A stretch of DNA of 64,000 bases from Campylobacteraceae bacterium (GCA_027036015.1 JALVTH010000074.1:1-64000); one strand, 5' to 3'. Counted from the first letter of the stretch, positions 40,259 through 50,451 are shown. Notes: generated by a model not told the origin, from the sequence alone. Numbers and translations are program-made.

Positions 40259-41140
40259 TTAATTTAAACTGCAGCTGTTTTTTGTTTCGTTTTTAAATTC
40301 TTCAAAAGTAAGAGTTTCACTATTGCCACTTGGTTTGGTAATTGTTACATTTTCTCCTTTAAACTCTACAATTACTGTTTTATTTTTTGAAGCAACTTTT
40401 AATTTTCCTGAAGCATTTGTTATTTCTTCATTCTCAAATTCAATTTCTACTTGCGGAAGAGTCTTTACATAAACAAAATTATTTAAGCATAAAGGCTTAA
40501 TATATCCATCAACTTTATAAACTAAACCATTAAAAGTATTTCTAACATCAATATTAAAGTTTAAATATTTCTCAATTCCTGCTTTTCTTTTTAAAGTTGC
40601 ATAAAATTTTTTATATTGTGTTCTTTCTTCAATAGTGTCTATAGTAATTTGTGCATAATCTATTTTAACACTCTCTTTTGCATCATATGCACTTAAATTT
40701 ATTATTTCACCTTTAATAATAGAATCATCTCCATTTGGTAAACTAACTTTTATTGTTCCATTATAAACTACATCATTTAATTTACAATTATGATAAATGA
40801 TAGAGCCAGAATTTTCATTTTTTTCTACTATTTGAATACTTCCAGTAACACATTCTTTAGTTATACTTCTATTTAATTTTTGAGGTATAATTTTTTTCAA
40901 CTTAACTAATTTATTTTTTAATCTCATATTAGAGCCCGGAATAGGATTTTGGGAAACATCATTTGAACCTACTATAGTTATTATTGTTGCTTCAGAACTC
41001 TTTTTAGCATTAGAGTCATCTAATCTCAACATTTGAGATTCATTAGGTTTTGAAGGTAAAGAAACTCCACCGCCTCCACCTCCACAACCTATAACAAAAA
41101 CTGCCGCACTTATACTTACTAAAAAAGTTTTTACTCTCAT
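40259..41140 (-). CDS. Hypothetical lipoprotein, CGGG lipobox family (paralog of 23558..24415)
   Basis: VFVIGCGGGGGGVSLPSKPNESQM; C-terminal CLNNFVYVKT...SKNKTVIVEF matches CLNGFVKVQS...SKGKKVTIDF. Confidence 0.75.
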   Translation of the reverse strand: MRVKTFLVSISAAVFVIGCGGGGGGVSLPSKPNESQMLRLDDSNAKKSSEATIITIVGSNDVSQNPIPGSNMRLKNKLVKLKKIIPQKLNRSITKECVTGSIQIVEKNENSGSIIYHNCKLNDVVYNGTIKVSLPNGDDSIIKGEIINLSAYDAKESVKIDYAQITIDTIEERTQYKKFYATLKRKAGIEKYLNFNIDVRNTFNGLVYKVDGYIKPLCLNNFVYVKTLPQVEIEFENEEITNASGKLKVASKNKTVIVEFKGENVTITKPSGNSETLTFEEFKNETKNSCSLN

Positions 41141-41294
41141 ATAACCTCCTATTATTACTTTTTGTCATTTTATCTAAATAAAAATAAAAAATACTAAACT
41201 ACATTGTTTATAAAATAAGCAAAATGTTATATTTAGCTAAAAATAATACCAATTTTTCATATCTTTACTAAATTTTACTTTAATAAAATAAATT

Positions 41295-44200
41295 TTATGG
41301 AACTACTAAATCTACACTAAAATAATAACGTTTCTTTATTCTATCTTCTTTATGCCACATTTTAGCATCTATTGTAAATGGTGCAATGCTTTTATACTCT
41401 TTAGAGCTTACTAAATTTGGATTATCTTCGCTAAAGTATTTAATGCTAAGAGTATTATCCCAATTGGCAACAAGAGCTGTATTCATTTTGTAATTGCTGT
41501 TATTATATGCTCTCAAATGCATAATAAATTTATTACCCTTTTCATCAGTAACTGGCACGTTTAATATTGAATATCCTCTTTTCCACCAAACACCGCTTGT
41601 TGGTCCTATGCTGCTTTTTAGAGCTACAAAATAGACAGAAGTTTCGCTATCTTTTATTGTATCTGCGCTATACTCTGTTTTATCTATGGTTTTGCTAATC
41701 CCCTTCATTAAATCTTTTACATTTAATACAACTTTACCCATATTTTCTTCGTTATTTGTAACTCTTTTTTTAACATGCAAAATAACTCTTTGGCGTGATG
41801 TATAGCTTCGTTCCTCTGCCAAATTATTATCTTCGTTACTAATCCACGCAACAATTTTAGTGCTACTTCCATCTACCTCGCTTGGGTCGTTTATCTTTAA
41901 AAGCTTTCCATTGCTGAGCACTTTTGCAATTCTAACAATTATATCTTTATCATTGCCCAAATCATCAACCGATGCCACAGTAAGCGTAGAATAACCATCT
42001 TTTCCTCTATCTGCCGGACTTAATTCTTTATCTTCTCCAATTTGTTTATCTACAGTTATATAAATTGCTTTGGCATTTAGAGTAAACTTTTGCACGCTTT
42101 GGCATCTGCTTAAATTGTTATCTAAGCAGATATCGTTTACATTCACCTGTGCAAGCGGTTTTGTCAAGTCGCGTTCCAAAATTTTGCTATATATATCAGA
42201 GCGTTTTTTATCGCTAATTTGTGCCGAATCTGTCATCTCTTGCAGAGTATCAAAAAGCTCCGTTTTATTAATATCTCTAAAGTTTACACCTTTAAAATAG
42301 TCGTTATAATTTCCGCTTGACTTATTGTTTAAAAATCTCTCAAAAAGCTCTGTAACACTCTCTTTAAAGGCACTTTCATCCTGCTCTTTTACCAAATGGT
42401 AATTTGCCAAAAATCTGTTTTGGTCTCTGTAACTTCTCGTTGATCTGTAATTTTTTTCATACTTATCCAGATAGTTCCAAAGCTGCTCTTTTGCCCATGC
42501 TGCTCTCTCGCCTTTGCCGCCGTTTACACTAGGCGCTAAATTTATGGCAAAAGCGATATTTTTACCTGTTACAACCTCTAAATTATCTGCTCCTTTGCGA
42601 TTATTAGGCTCCATAAAAAAGCTCTCTCTTTTTTGCATATACTCATTTGCAAGAGCAATAATTTTTTCAGGCTTATCAAGTTTTGCATAATATAGAGCCA
42701 ACTGATACCACGCATCAACATTTTGCGGCACTAGCTCAACACTCTTTTTAAGCAGAGCTTCAGCACTTGCAGAGCCTTCTTTTTCCATAAGTTTGGCAAT
42801 ATGCTGCAGTATCATAGATTGGTTGTATTTATGCTCTCCTGCACTTGCTGGACTAACGCCTGTAACTACACCGGTAAATCGCTCTAAAGAGCTCTCTCTA
42901 ATAGCGCTTGTATATTGATTATAAATTGTATTACTATGAGGCGTAGCCGATTCCCTAGAACCAACTTTATAACCGATTGTTGTATAGAATTGATTAGGAT
43001 TATCTTTGCTTATAAATACTCCTACCCATGCTCTGTGTCCAGGTTGCCCTGTACCGATACTTGGACGGTTTAAACACTCATTAGTATGCTGCCCCATTGT
43101 AGATTGCCGTCCGCACACACCTCCATCTTGCAAAACTCTGTAATAACTTCTTCTTGGCACCCAATCGCTCTTTCTAAACCAAACTTCTGGCTTATCGTAA
43201 TCCCAAGTGTAAGTGGTATATTGAATAAATCTCTTTTCTGCTTTCTTCCCGCCGTCAACTGCATTTGGCGGATAGCTATCTCGCAATTTAGCTTTATCGG
43301 TTTCAAAAAAACGGCTTTTTATATACTCACACTCTTTCTTTTGTGCACTCTGTTCAAGTGCCAAAATCTGCCAAGGCAAATTCTCTAAAGAGAAGTTAAA
43401 TATCGGCCAATTTGGTTCATTGTCATTAAAATCTTTTGCCGAAATGTTATCGTTGGCAATTTTTAAATTTGCCAAATCGTAAAATGACATAAGTCTATAC
43501 TCACTTTGCTCTTTTGGCCAGACACCAATCAAACCTGCTAACTCCCAATTCATATTGTCTTTTGGAGCAATTAAACCAATTTTGTTTTTATACTCTTTAA
43601 AGTGAGCTAAAATATAACTTTTTGTAACTGTTTCATTGTTTTCACTCTCGATAAATGCATCAATTTTGGCACAAGGGTTGCCATCTTCATAACAATTTGC
43701 TCTTTTTAACCCGCTTAAAACTCTATAAACATTTAATTCATCAAACGAAATATTGTAAGTTTTTCTAATATCCGGGGTAATGGCCTCAATTGTATATCCA
43801 TCGTTAAATGCCCTTTTTAGCTTTTCTCCTGCTGTGCGGATAGAGTCTTTTTCGCTTCTTGAGAGTTTATAATGAACATAAAGCATATTGATAAATTTCG
43901 ATTTACTCACACCGTAACCCAAATTTTTAAAATCAAAATGCTCTAACCAGCGTCTCTTTTTGGCTTCCATTTTAGGAATATCCAAATAATCCACAACTTT
44001 ATGGTCACCCGTGTCCCCAAAAATCGCCTCTTCAAAAATACCCCGCTCTTTTGCATTTATTGCAAGTCCTAAAGCTACATTTTTATACTTTTGAATAAAG
44101 GCATCACTCTTGCCCTCTTCTTTCCATTTACTTAAAAAATCGCCCAAATTTTTAATGCTATATGGATTTACCGGGAATCTCGAAGCATAAAGCCCCTCTT

Positions 44201-46643
44201 TAATAGTTGGATTACTCTCGATAAACTGCCATACTTTTTCATCTAAAGGTTCATTAATATATAAATCGTAATCATTTTGCGCTTTTTTATGGGCATAAGT
44301 CAAAAAGCTCTCTACCAATTCATCCACACTCTTATTGTCTTCAAACGCTCTTGCTTTCTCATAAAACGCCTCTTTTGCCTCGTTTAAATCTTTGGTATTT
44401 ACAGGGGAGTGAATCACAATATGGCGGATAGTCTCATTTGTGCCGTCGCTCACCTTAACATCAAATTCGTAATCTTTTACCTCTAAAGAGCCGTTAATTA
44501 TTAAATTGCCATTCTCATCTATTCTAAATGGAACATCGCCAATAATAGTATATGTTAATTCATCTTGCGAATCGTAAGCTTCTAAATTCAATGCTATATC
44601 ACCAATGCTGTCTTCGCTTTTTAAAATAGTAAACTTATCTATATCGCTTATAAAGTGAGGTTTAATATTTGTGCTGTTTAACTCCTCTTTATAAAGATTT
44701 TGTGAAGGTAAAACAGTAAAACTTTCACTTCCCGGTATTTTCCACCCAACACTGATATGCTCTGCTCCGCCGCTCTCTTTGATAAAAGCTGTTATTGGGT
44801 AAATTTCGCCTTTTCTTAAATAAACCACTCTGCTTTTACCTGCACTTTCCCAATCTTGGTAACTTCCCCAGCTTCTCTTGTATGCAAAATTCTCAATACC
44901 GTTAAAGTCGAGCCTTGTGCCGTCATCTCCGATAATTGCAAAGGTATAAAATCCGCTTTTTGGCACTTTTAAGATAGCACTCATTTTTTGCCCAAAGTTA
45001 TCTTCTTTATTTTCGTTAAAATCGAACTTTTCAAGGAAAAAACTACTATCTGGCAAATCGTTTTTGTAGTGATTAGAGGTTAAAAGCTTGCTTACTGCAG
45101 TTGCGCTTATTCCGCTCCATCTCCACGCTTTAACGCCGTGCGTTGAGAGCAATTTAACATTTACATTTGTTTCGCTTGTAAAACTGCCATTGCTTACTCG
45201 AACTTTAAAGCTGTAACTTGGCACTTTGTTATGGTTAAGTGTTCCATTTAATGTAATTACGCCTTTATTGCTGATTCTAAATGGCACATTATCTAAAATT
45301 TCATATTTTAAATCTTTATTACCCTTTACTTTTGCTTCGATTTTACCAACATAGGTTCCAATAGATGCATTAAAATTCAAACCAAAAGTTTCATTTTTAT
45401 TTACAATATAGGGCTTCTCTCCAAAACTTCCACACACTTTTACCTCTGCAACATGCAAATAGTTGCTCCCTTTTGCTTTAATAAGAACAAAGTTACCTTT
45501 TTTTGCCGGATTAAAACTAAACTTTTGCTCCAAGTTAACCGTTAAAGTTCCAATAAGATTATTTTCATTCAAAGTGCCGCTGTAACTTTGGCTGTTTAAG
45601 TAAACTTTAGCCCCATCAAGCCGCGACATAGAGGAGTTTCTGTTAATAATAACAATCTCTCTGACCTCCAAGCCCTCCGGCAGCTCCACCTGCAGCCAGT
45701 TTGTATCTGCTTCATGCAGAGTATGGTTAAAGGTATCGTTATTCTCATCTAAAACATTGCTTGCAGGGAAATTATCGTTATATTTGCTTCCTTGCGTTGC
45801 CTTTCCGTAAAGATGTGCCAAATTCAAAGGGGCTTTGACGGTAATATTTAATTTTGCAACAATAAAGCTATTGCCTCTGCCGTCTTTTGCAGTAATTTCG
45901 ATATTTTTATATTCGCCCGTATCCTTTGCCTCACCGCTTAAAATCCCGTTTTTTTCATTAAAATTAAGCCATGTCGGTCTGTTTTTGATGCTATAGTGCA
46001 AATTGGCATCACTAATTTTCGGATTGTATATAAATGTTTCAAATTTGTGTATCTCTTTATTAAGAGTATCGGTAAAATCTATATGAAGCGTATGGTGCAA
46101 ATGCTCTTTTGCCTCAATTTCAAGAGGAGCTTCATCATCGCCGAATTTAAACTCTTGCACACTCTGTTTATCTTTTAGCCTGCTGTAATTATTAGGAATT
46201 TCAATACCGTTGCTTGTATTGCCGTCTTTATCTATTGCCATTAAAAATTGAACTATTTTAAGAACTTTCAAATCATCGGCACTAGATTTTCCCGCCAATT
46301 CTAGCGGAGTTACATACTTTTTGGTTTTTAAATGCAAATTTTTTGGCGCATTTATTGGCATTGCCCTGCCCAAAAACACCTTATCCGCCCAAAAACCGAC
46401 ACTGCAGCCTTCTTGATACTCAAATACCCCGCTGCTGTCTGTATAACCGCTATGCCCGCAACTATCGTCATATTTTGCGTGTATTACTTGGCTGTCTATT
46501 AAAGTAGCTTTTTGAACTTTTGCTCTATTTTGTGTATCTGTGCCTGTGTTGCTGTGCGTATAGTTATTTCCGCCGCTTCCGCCGCCGCATCCGGCAAGTG
46601 CCAAAAGGGTTGCACCGACCGTTAAAATCTTTTTTATTTTCAT
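41295..46643 (-). CDS. 1782-aa multidomain lipoprotein (Ig/He_PIG-like, discoidin-like, cadherin-like, PA14, Cys/His catalytic-like core, TPR)
   Basis: LLALAGCGGGSGGNN; WRWSGISATAV...FYTFAIIGDDGTRLDFNGI (PA14); NWLQVELPEGLEVREIVIINRN (discoidin-like); DGGVCGRQSTMG...GTGQPGHRAWV; VDAWYQLALYYAKL (TPR). Confidence 0.8.
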   Translation of the reverse strand: MKIKKILTVGATLLALAGCGGGSGGNNYTHSNTGTDTQNRAKVQKATLIDSQVIHAKYDDSCGHSGYTDSSGVFEYQEGCSVGFWADKVFLGRAMPINAPKNLHLKTKKYVTPLELAGKSSADDLKVLKIVQFLMAIDKDGNTSNGIEIPNNYSRLKDKQSVQEFKFGDDEAPLEIEAKEHLHHTLHIDFTDTLNKEIHKFETFIYNPKISDANLHYSIKNRPTWLNFNEKNGILSGEAKDTGEYKNIEITAKDGRGNSFIVAKLNITVKAPLNLAHLYGKATQGSKYNDNFPASNVLDENNDTFNHTLHEADTNWLQVELPEGLEVREIVIINRNSSMSRLDGAKVYLNSQSYSGTLNENNLIGTLTVNLEQKFSFNPAKKGNFVLIKAKGSNYLHVAEVKVCGSFGEKPYIVNKNETFGLNFNASIGTYVGKIEAKVKGNKDLKYEILDNVPFRISNKGVITLNGTLNHNKVPSYSFKVRVSNGSFTSETNVNVKLLSTHGVKAWRWSGISATAVSKLLTSNHYKNDLPDSSFFLEKFDFNENKEDNFGQKMSAILKVPKSGFYTFAIIGDDGTRLDFNGIENFAYKRSWGSYQDWESAGKSRVVYLRKGEIYPITAFIKESGGAEHISVGWKIPGSESFTVLPSQNLYKEELNSTNIKPHFISDIDKFTILKSEDSIGDIALNLEAYDSQDELTYTIIGDVPFRIDENGNLIINGSLEVKDYEFDVKVSDGTNETIRHIVIHSPVNTKDLNEAKEAFYEKARAFEDNKSVDELVESFLTYAHKKAQNDYDLYINEPLDEKVWQFIESNPTIKEGLYASRFPVNPYSIKNLGDFLSKWKEEGKSDAFIQKYKNVALGLAINAKERGIFEEAIFGDTGDHKVVDYLDIPKMEAKKRRWLEHFDFKNLGYGVSKSKFINMLYVHYKLSRSEKDSIRTAGEKLKRAFNDGYTIEAITPDIRKTYNISFDELNVYRVLSGLKRANCYEDGNPCAKIDAFIESENNETVTKSYILAHFKEYKNKIGLIAPKDNMNWELAGLIGVWPKEQSEYRLMSFYDLANLKIANDNISAKDFNDNEPNWPIFNFSLENLPWQILALEQSAQKKECEYIKSRFFETDKAKLRDSYPPNAVDGGKKAEKRFIQYTTYTWDYDKPEVWFRKSDWVPRRSYYRVLQDGGVCGRQSTMGQHTNECLNRPSIGTGQPGHRAWVGVFISKDNPNQFYTTIGYKVGSRESATPHSNTIYNQYTSAIRESSLERFTGVVTGVSPASAGEHKYNQSMILQHIAKLMEKEGSASAEALLKKSVELVPQNVDAWYQLALYYAKLDKPEKIIALANEYMQKRESFFMEPNNRKGADNLEVVTGKNIAFAINLAPSVNGGKGERAAWAKEQLWNYLDKYEKNYRSTRSYRDQNRFLANYHLVKEQDESAFKESVTELFERFLNNKSSGNYNDYFKGVNFRDINKTELFDTLQEMTDSAQISDKKRSDIYSKILERDLTKPLAQVNVNDICLDNNLSRCQSVQKFTLNAKAIYITVDKQIGEDKELSPADRGKDGYSTLTVASVDDLGNDKDIIVRIAKVLSNGKLLKINDPSEVDGSSTKIVAWISNEDNNLAEERSYTSRQRVILHVKKRVTNNEENMGKVVLNVKDLMKGISKTIDKTEYSADTIKDSETSVYFVALKSSIGPTSGVWWKRGYSILNVPVTDEKGNKFIMHLRAYNNSNYKMNTALVANWDNTLSIKYFSEDNPNLVSSKEYKSIAPFTIDAKMWHKEDRIKKRYYFSVDLVVP

Positions 46644-46667
46644 ATTTTCCTTCTCCTTTTGGCACTT

Positions 46668-48437
46668 TTAATTGCTACTTGGGCACTCGCCAAATTTATG
46701 TTTTATATATAATTTAAACTCGGTAATTCCTAAATCTTTAACAAGTGTATGGCTGCTGTTTATATCGGTAATTAGGATGTATGGGTCTTTGTCGTCACTG
46801 TAGTGGCTGCAATCTATTTTGCCCGGTGCATGCTCAACAATATATCTTGACTGCTGGGCTTGGTCTATCTCTAAATGTTTTCTTTGCACATTTATGTTAA
46901 AAAGCTTCAGTTTTTCTTTTATTTTTGCAATGGCACCGCTGCTTGCACCAATATTTTGCAGCAAATTAGAAACTATTGAAAAGTCAAAATTTTCAGGGTC
47001 TTTAAATACTCTCTCAACACTATTTATTCCTGCAATTTCACTGCCATCACTTGTAATAACACCTTTGGCGTAATTGTTGCTTAAACTTATATCGCTGCTG
47101 TTTCTGTCACGCGAATAGATAACAGTATTTGGAATATTCGATTCTACCGCATTATATTTTATATTAACGCGCCTGCTATGGCTGATTCTAAAGCCTGATT
47201 GCTTAGTAGCTCCGCCATTGTTATAGTAACTGTTATTAATTAAATCTACATCTTTTGCTAAATTAATTACCCCCGATTTGCCGTTATAAAGTATTAGGTT
47301 ATCTTTAATTAAATATTTGCCGTTATAACTGCTGCTGTTTGTGCCTTCAACCTGTTTGCCCTCTTGAATTAAAAACGCTTCGCCCTCATCGATTGTAAGA
47401 GTAGCAAAGCCCTTTTTCCAAACATGCGAAAAGAGTCTTTGCTCGATATTAAAAATTAAGTTACCAACTATTTTGTTTTTATACTCACCGTTAGCGTCGC
47501 TCCCTTTTGCAGAAGTAATTCCTATGCCTTTGCTGCCTGCAATTGTCCACCAATCGCAATTATATACAATATTACCCTCTATTGTTGCATATTTACCCGC
47601 AGTTGCGCTTATTCCGCTTCCGCTCATTGCGTGAACTACATTATCTTTTATAACAATATTATCTCCGCTTGCAGATATACCGGTGCTTTGCATAGTGTCG
47701 TTGCTATCCCACCACCAATACTTTAGCGCAGTATCAAGCGTAACATCTTCCGCCTCGCCTTCAATCTCGAAATTTTGCACGGTTATATATTTTGCACCCG
47801 GCTTAATTTTAATGCCGTAAAGTGCATCTGTTTTTAATTTTACATACTCATTGCCCCACGGGCGGATAACTATCGGATTAGCCTCGCTTCCCTGACACTC
47901 GGCCGTAACTGCCGGAAATCTGCCGCTTTTGCTATAATCTTTGTGATAGCCCGGATTTTTATAAACCCCGCCTCGAATATAAATATTATATTTGCCCTCT
48001 AAATTTACACACGCCTCTTTAAAGGTGCCGTAAGGGTTTTGCGCGCTTCCGTCACCTCCAATGCGTCCGCTTAAATCTACAAAAACACCGTTATAACTTT
48101 TGTGTGAGTTAATTACTTCTAAATCTAACTCTTTACTCTCAACCACGGCGCCGTTTTGCTCAAGATTTACCGTAACGGCATAATTTCCTTCTTGGTCGTT
48201 TGTAGGCGTCCATACAAGCGTGCCGTCAGGATAAATTGCCATACCCTTTGGCGCATTTTCTAAAACATATTTGCCGTTTGAGTTAAAATTTATTCTTTTA
48301 CTATATTGTTTTTGGCTATAAATTTTTTCAAAACTCTCTTTTTGTAGATTGTTCAAATTATTATAATTTTCACCACCTCCACCACATCCAACTAAAATTG
48401 CAAATAGAATAATTAAAAATATATTTTTCATTAACAC
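46668..48437 (-). CDS. Parallel beta-helix repeat lipoprotein
   Basis: ILVGCGGGGENYN; FVDLSGRIGGDGSAQNPYGTFKEACVN, ITVQNFEIEG, IVIKDNVVHAMSGSGISATAGKYATIEGNIVYNC. Confidence 0.8.
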   Translation of the reverse strand: MLMKNIFLIILFAILVGCGGGGENYNNLNNLQKESFEKIYSQKQYSKRINFNSNGKYVLENAPKGMAIYPDGTLVWTPTNDQEGNYAVTVNLEQNGAVVESKELDLEVINSHKSYNGVFVDLSGRIGGDGSAQNPYGTFKEACVNLEGKYNIYIRGGVYKNPGYHKDYSKSGRFPAVTAECQGSEANPIVIRPWGNEYVKLKTDALYGIKIKPGAKYITVQNFEIEGEAEDVTLDTALKYWWWDSNDTMQSTGISASGDNIVIKDNVVHAMSGSGISATAGKYATIEGNIVYNCDWWTIAGSKGIGITSAKGSDANGEYKNKIVGNLIFNIEQRLFSHVWKKGFATLTIDEGEAFLIQEGKQVEGTNSSSYNGKYLIKDNLILYNGKSGVINLAKDVDLINNSYYNNGGATKQSGFRISHSRRVNIKYNAVESNIPNTVIYSRDRNSSDISLSNNYAKGVITSDGSEIAGINSVERVFKDPENFDFSIVSNLLQNIGASSGAIAKIKEKLKLFNINVQRKHLEIDQAQQSRYIVEHAPGKIDCSHYSDDKDPYILITDINSSHTLVKDLGITEFKLYIKHKFGECPSSN

Positions 48438-48579
48438 TACTCCTTATAGAAATTGTATCCAAAAAATTGTAATATTTTATTATTTTCCATAATTAAATTA
48501 TTTAAAACAATTTTCAATGGTTAATTTAAAGTTCTAAACTTAACAAAAGAAAAAAATTATTATTTAATTTAGTTTAGTA

Positions 48580-48608
48580 TTGACAAAAAAATATTTTTAT
48601 GTTACACT
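48580..48608 (+). promoter_or_regulatory. Putative sigma70 promoter for ahpC
   Basis: TTGACA - 17 nt - TACACT, 29 bp upstream of the first ATG. Confidence 0.6.
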
Positions 48609-48637
48609 TCGCTTGTAAATTTTAATGGAGGTGCCTC

Positions 48638-49384
48638 ATGGCATGTGATAAAGAAGTTAGTGCTTCAGAAAATAAAAAAACTCAAAAAAAGGAGAATCCA
48701 GTGATGGAAGAAGTAAAAACTCAAGAAGGCGTATTGGTACTTAAAAAAATGCCAGAATTCAAAGCAGAAGCTTACGATGCTGCAACAGGACATTATTGTG
48801 AAGTAAGCAGTGAAGATTATAAAGGAAAATGGACTGTAATTTGTTTTTATCCTGCAGATTTTACTTTTGTATGTCCAACTGAAATTGCAGCAATGAATGC
48901 AGCTTATCCTCTCTTGCAAGAGCTTGGTGTAGAAGTTTTAGCAGTCTCAACTGATACGAAATTTTCTCATAAAAGATTTGTAGAGACTGAACCACTTTTA
49001 AAAGACCTTAAATTAAAAATTGCAGCTGACCCTACAACTGAACTTAGTAGAAAATTTGGTGTATTAATTGAAGATGCTGGTATTGCACTAAGAGGTAGAT
49101 TTTTAATTAATCCAGATGGTGTAATAGTTGCCCAAGAAGTTCAAGCTCCACCAGTTGGAAGAAGTGTAAAAGAGTTTTTACGCCAAATTATTGCACATCA
49201 ACATGCACATAAAACCGGAGAAGTATGCCCAGCTAACTGGAAACCTGGCAAAAAAACATTACCAGTAAATACTGATGTAGAGCCAATGACTGGAAATGTT
49301 GGTAAATATGTAAGCTTAGAAGATTTAATTGATGAAAATGATGTAAAAGAGATGGAAGAGATGGTTAAAGCTTTTAAAGGATAA
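48638..49384 (+). CDS. ahpC: Peroxiredoxin (AhpC/Prx family)
   Basis: FYPADFTFVCPTEIAAMNAAY, VLAVSTDTKFSHKRF, GEVCPANWKPGKKT; an alternative start at 48704 also has an SD. Confidence 0.95.
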   Translation: MACDKEVSASENKKTQKKENPVMEEVKTQEGVLVLKKMPEFKAEAYDAATGHYCEVSSEDYKGKWTVICFYPADFTFVCPTEIAAMNAAYPLLQELGVEVLAVSTDTKFSHKRFVETEPLLKDLKLKIAADPTTELSRKFGVLIEDAGIALRGRFLINPDGVIVAQEVQAPPVGRSVKEFLRQIIAHQHAHKTGEVCPANWKPGKKTLPVNTDVEPMTGNVGKYVSLEDLIDENDVKEMEEMVKAFKG

Positions 49385-49390
49385 TTCCTT

Positions 49391-49412
49391 CCAAGCCTTG
49401 TGGCTTGGTTTG
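49391..49412 (+). terminator. Terminator after ahpC
   Basis: CCAAGCC-ttgt-GGCTTGG followed by tttg. Confidence 0.6.
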
Positions 49413-49503
49413 CTTTGGCCTCTTTTTCCTTCTCTTTTCAAATCTAAAGCTTTTTTGTTATACTTCACTTTTTTGGTTATAATAGAATAAAAAAGGATTC
49501 AAA

Positions 49504-49899
49504 ATGCACACAATAAAAGAACTTTTAGCCAACTCAACGCTTAAAACAACGCCTCAGCGCTTAGTTATCTTAAAAGAGATAGAAAAAAGGGGCCATGCAT
49601 CAATTGAAGAGATTTATGAAAATGTAAAAATACTTTTCCCAACAATTTCACTTGCAACAATTTATAAAAATATTAATGCTTTGCAAGAAGAAAATATTAT
49701 TACTCCAGTATGCAGCCCCAAAAAGAGTCGATATGAAATCACAAAAGAGCCTCATGCACACTTTATTTGTAAAGAGTGTGACAAAATAGAAGATATTATT
49801 TTTGATGAAAATATCGATAAAATTATAGAAACAAAATACCCTAATTCACAAAAAGAACTCTATATTTATGGGGTATGCAAAGAGTGCCAAAAAGGCTAA
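49504..49899 (+). CDS. perR: Fur-family regulator, probably PerR
   Basis: LKTTPQRLVILKEI, TISLATIYKNINAL, HAHFICKECDKIEDI, CKECQKG; next to ahpC. Confidence 0.85.
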   Translation: MHTIKELLANSTLKTTPQRLVILKEIEKRGHASIEEIYENVKILFPTISLATIYKNINALQEENIITPVCSPKKSRYEITKEPHAHFICKECDKIEDIIFDENIDKIIETKYPNSQKELYIYGVCKECQKG

Positions 49900-49905
49900 G
49901 AAAAA

Positions 49906-50451
49906 TTACTTTTTCTTTTTCTCTTTTTTTGGCACTACATACATACTAATATAACGGCCTTCTTGGGTGGGTGGTTTTTCCATTGTAGCAATATCTTCTA
50001 AACTTGGCCAAATATTGTTTAAAACTTCAACCCCAAGCTCAGGTGTAGCCATTTCGCGCCCTTTTAAAAATACGCGAAGCTTCACATGTTTACCTTTTTC
50101 TAAAAATTCTTTTGCATGTTTTACTTTGTAATCAATATCATTTTGGGCAATTTTGCAAGAGAATTTCACCTCTTTTACTTCAATTTTCTTTTGCTTTTTG
50201 CGTGCTTCTTTTTTCTTTTTCTCTTGCTGATATTTATATTTGCCATAATCCATAATTTTGGCAACTGGAGGCTTAGCATCTGGTGAGATTAAAACCAAAT
50301 CAAGCCCCTCTTCTTCAGCAATTTTTAGCGCCTCATCTCTTGGCATAATGCCAAGTTGACCTTTCTCTTCACTAACAACCCGTAACTCACTTGCCCTAAT
50401 AGCCTCGTTCATTATAACATCGCTATTTTTGGCTTTACTTTTCTTGCTCAA
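49906..50451 (-). CDS. infC: Translation initiation factor IF-3
   Basis: [63 protein letters not shown]. Confidence 0.96.
   Translation of the reverse strand: MSKKSKAKNSDVIMNEAIRASELRVVSEEKGQLGIMPRDEALKIAEEEGLDLVLISPDAKPPVAKIMDYGKYKYQQEKKKKEARKKQKKIEVKEVKFSCKIAQNDIDYKVKHAKEFLEKGKHVKLRVFLKGREMATPELGVEVLNNIWPSLEDIATMEKPPTQEGRYISMYVVPKKEKKKK

Noticed and set aside
43086-43388. 100-aa plus-strand ORF
   Set aside because: Antisense to the 1782-aa lipoprotein gene; no start signal or recognisable family.
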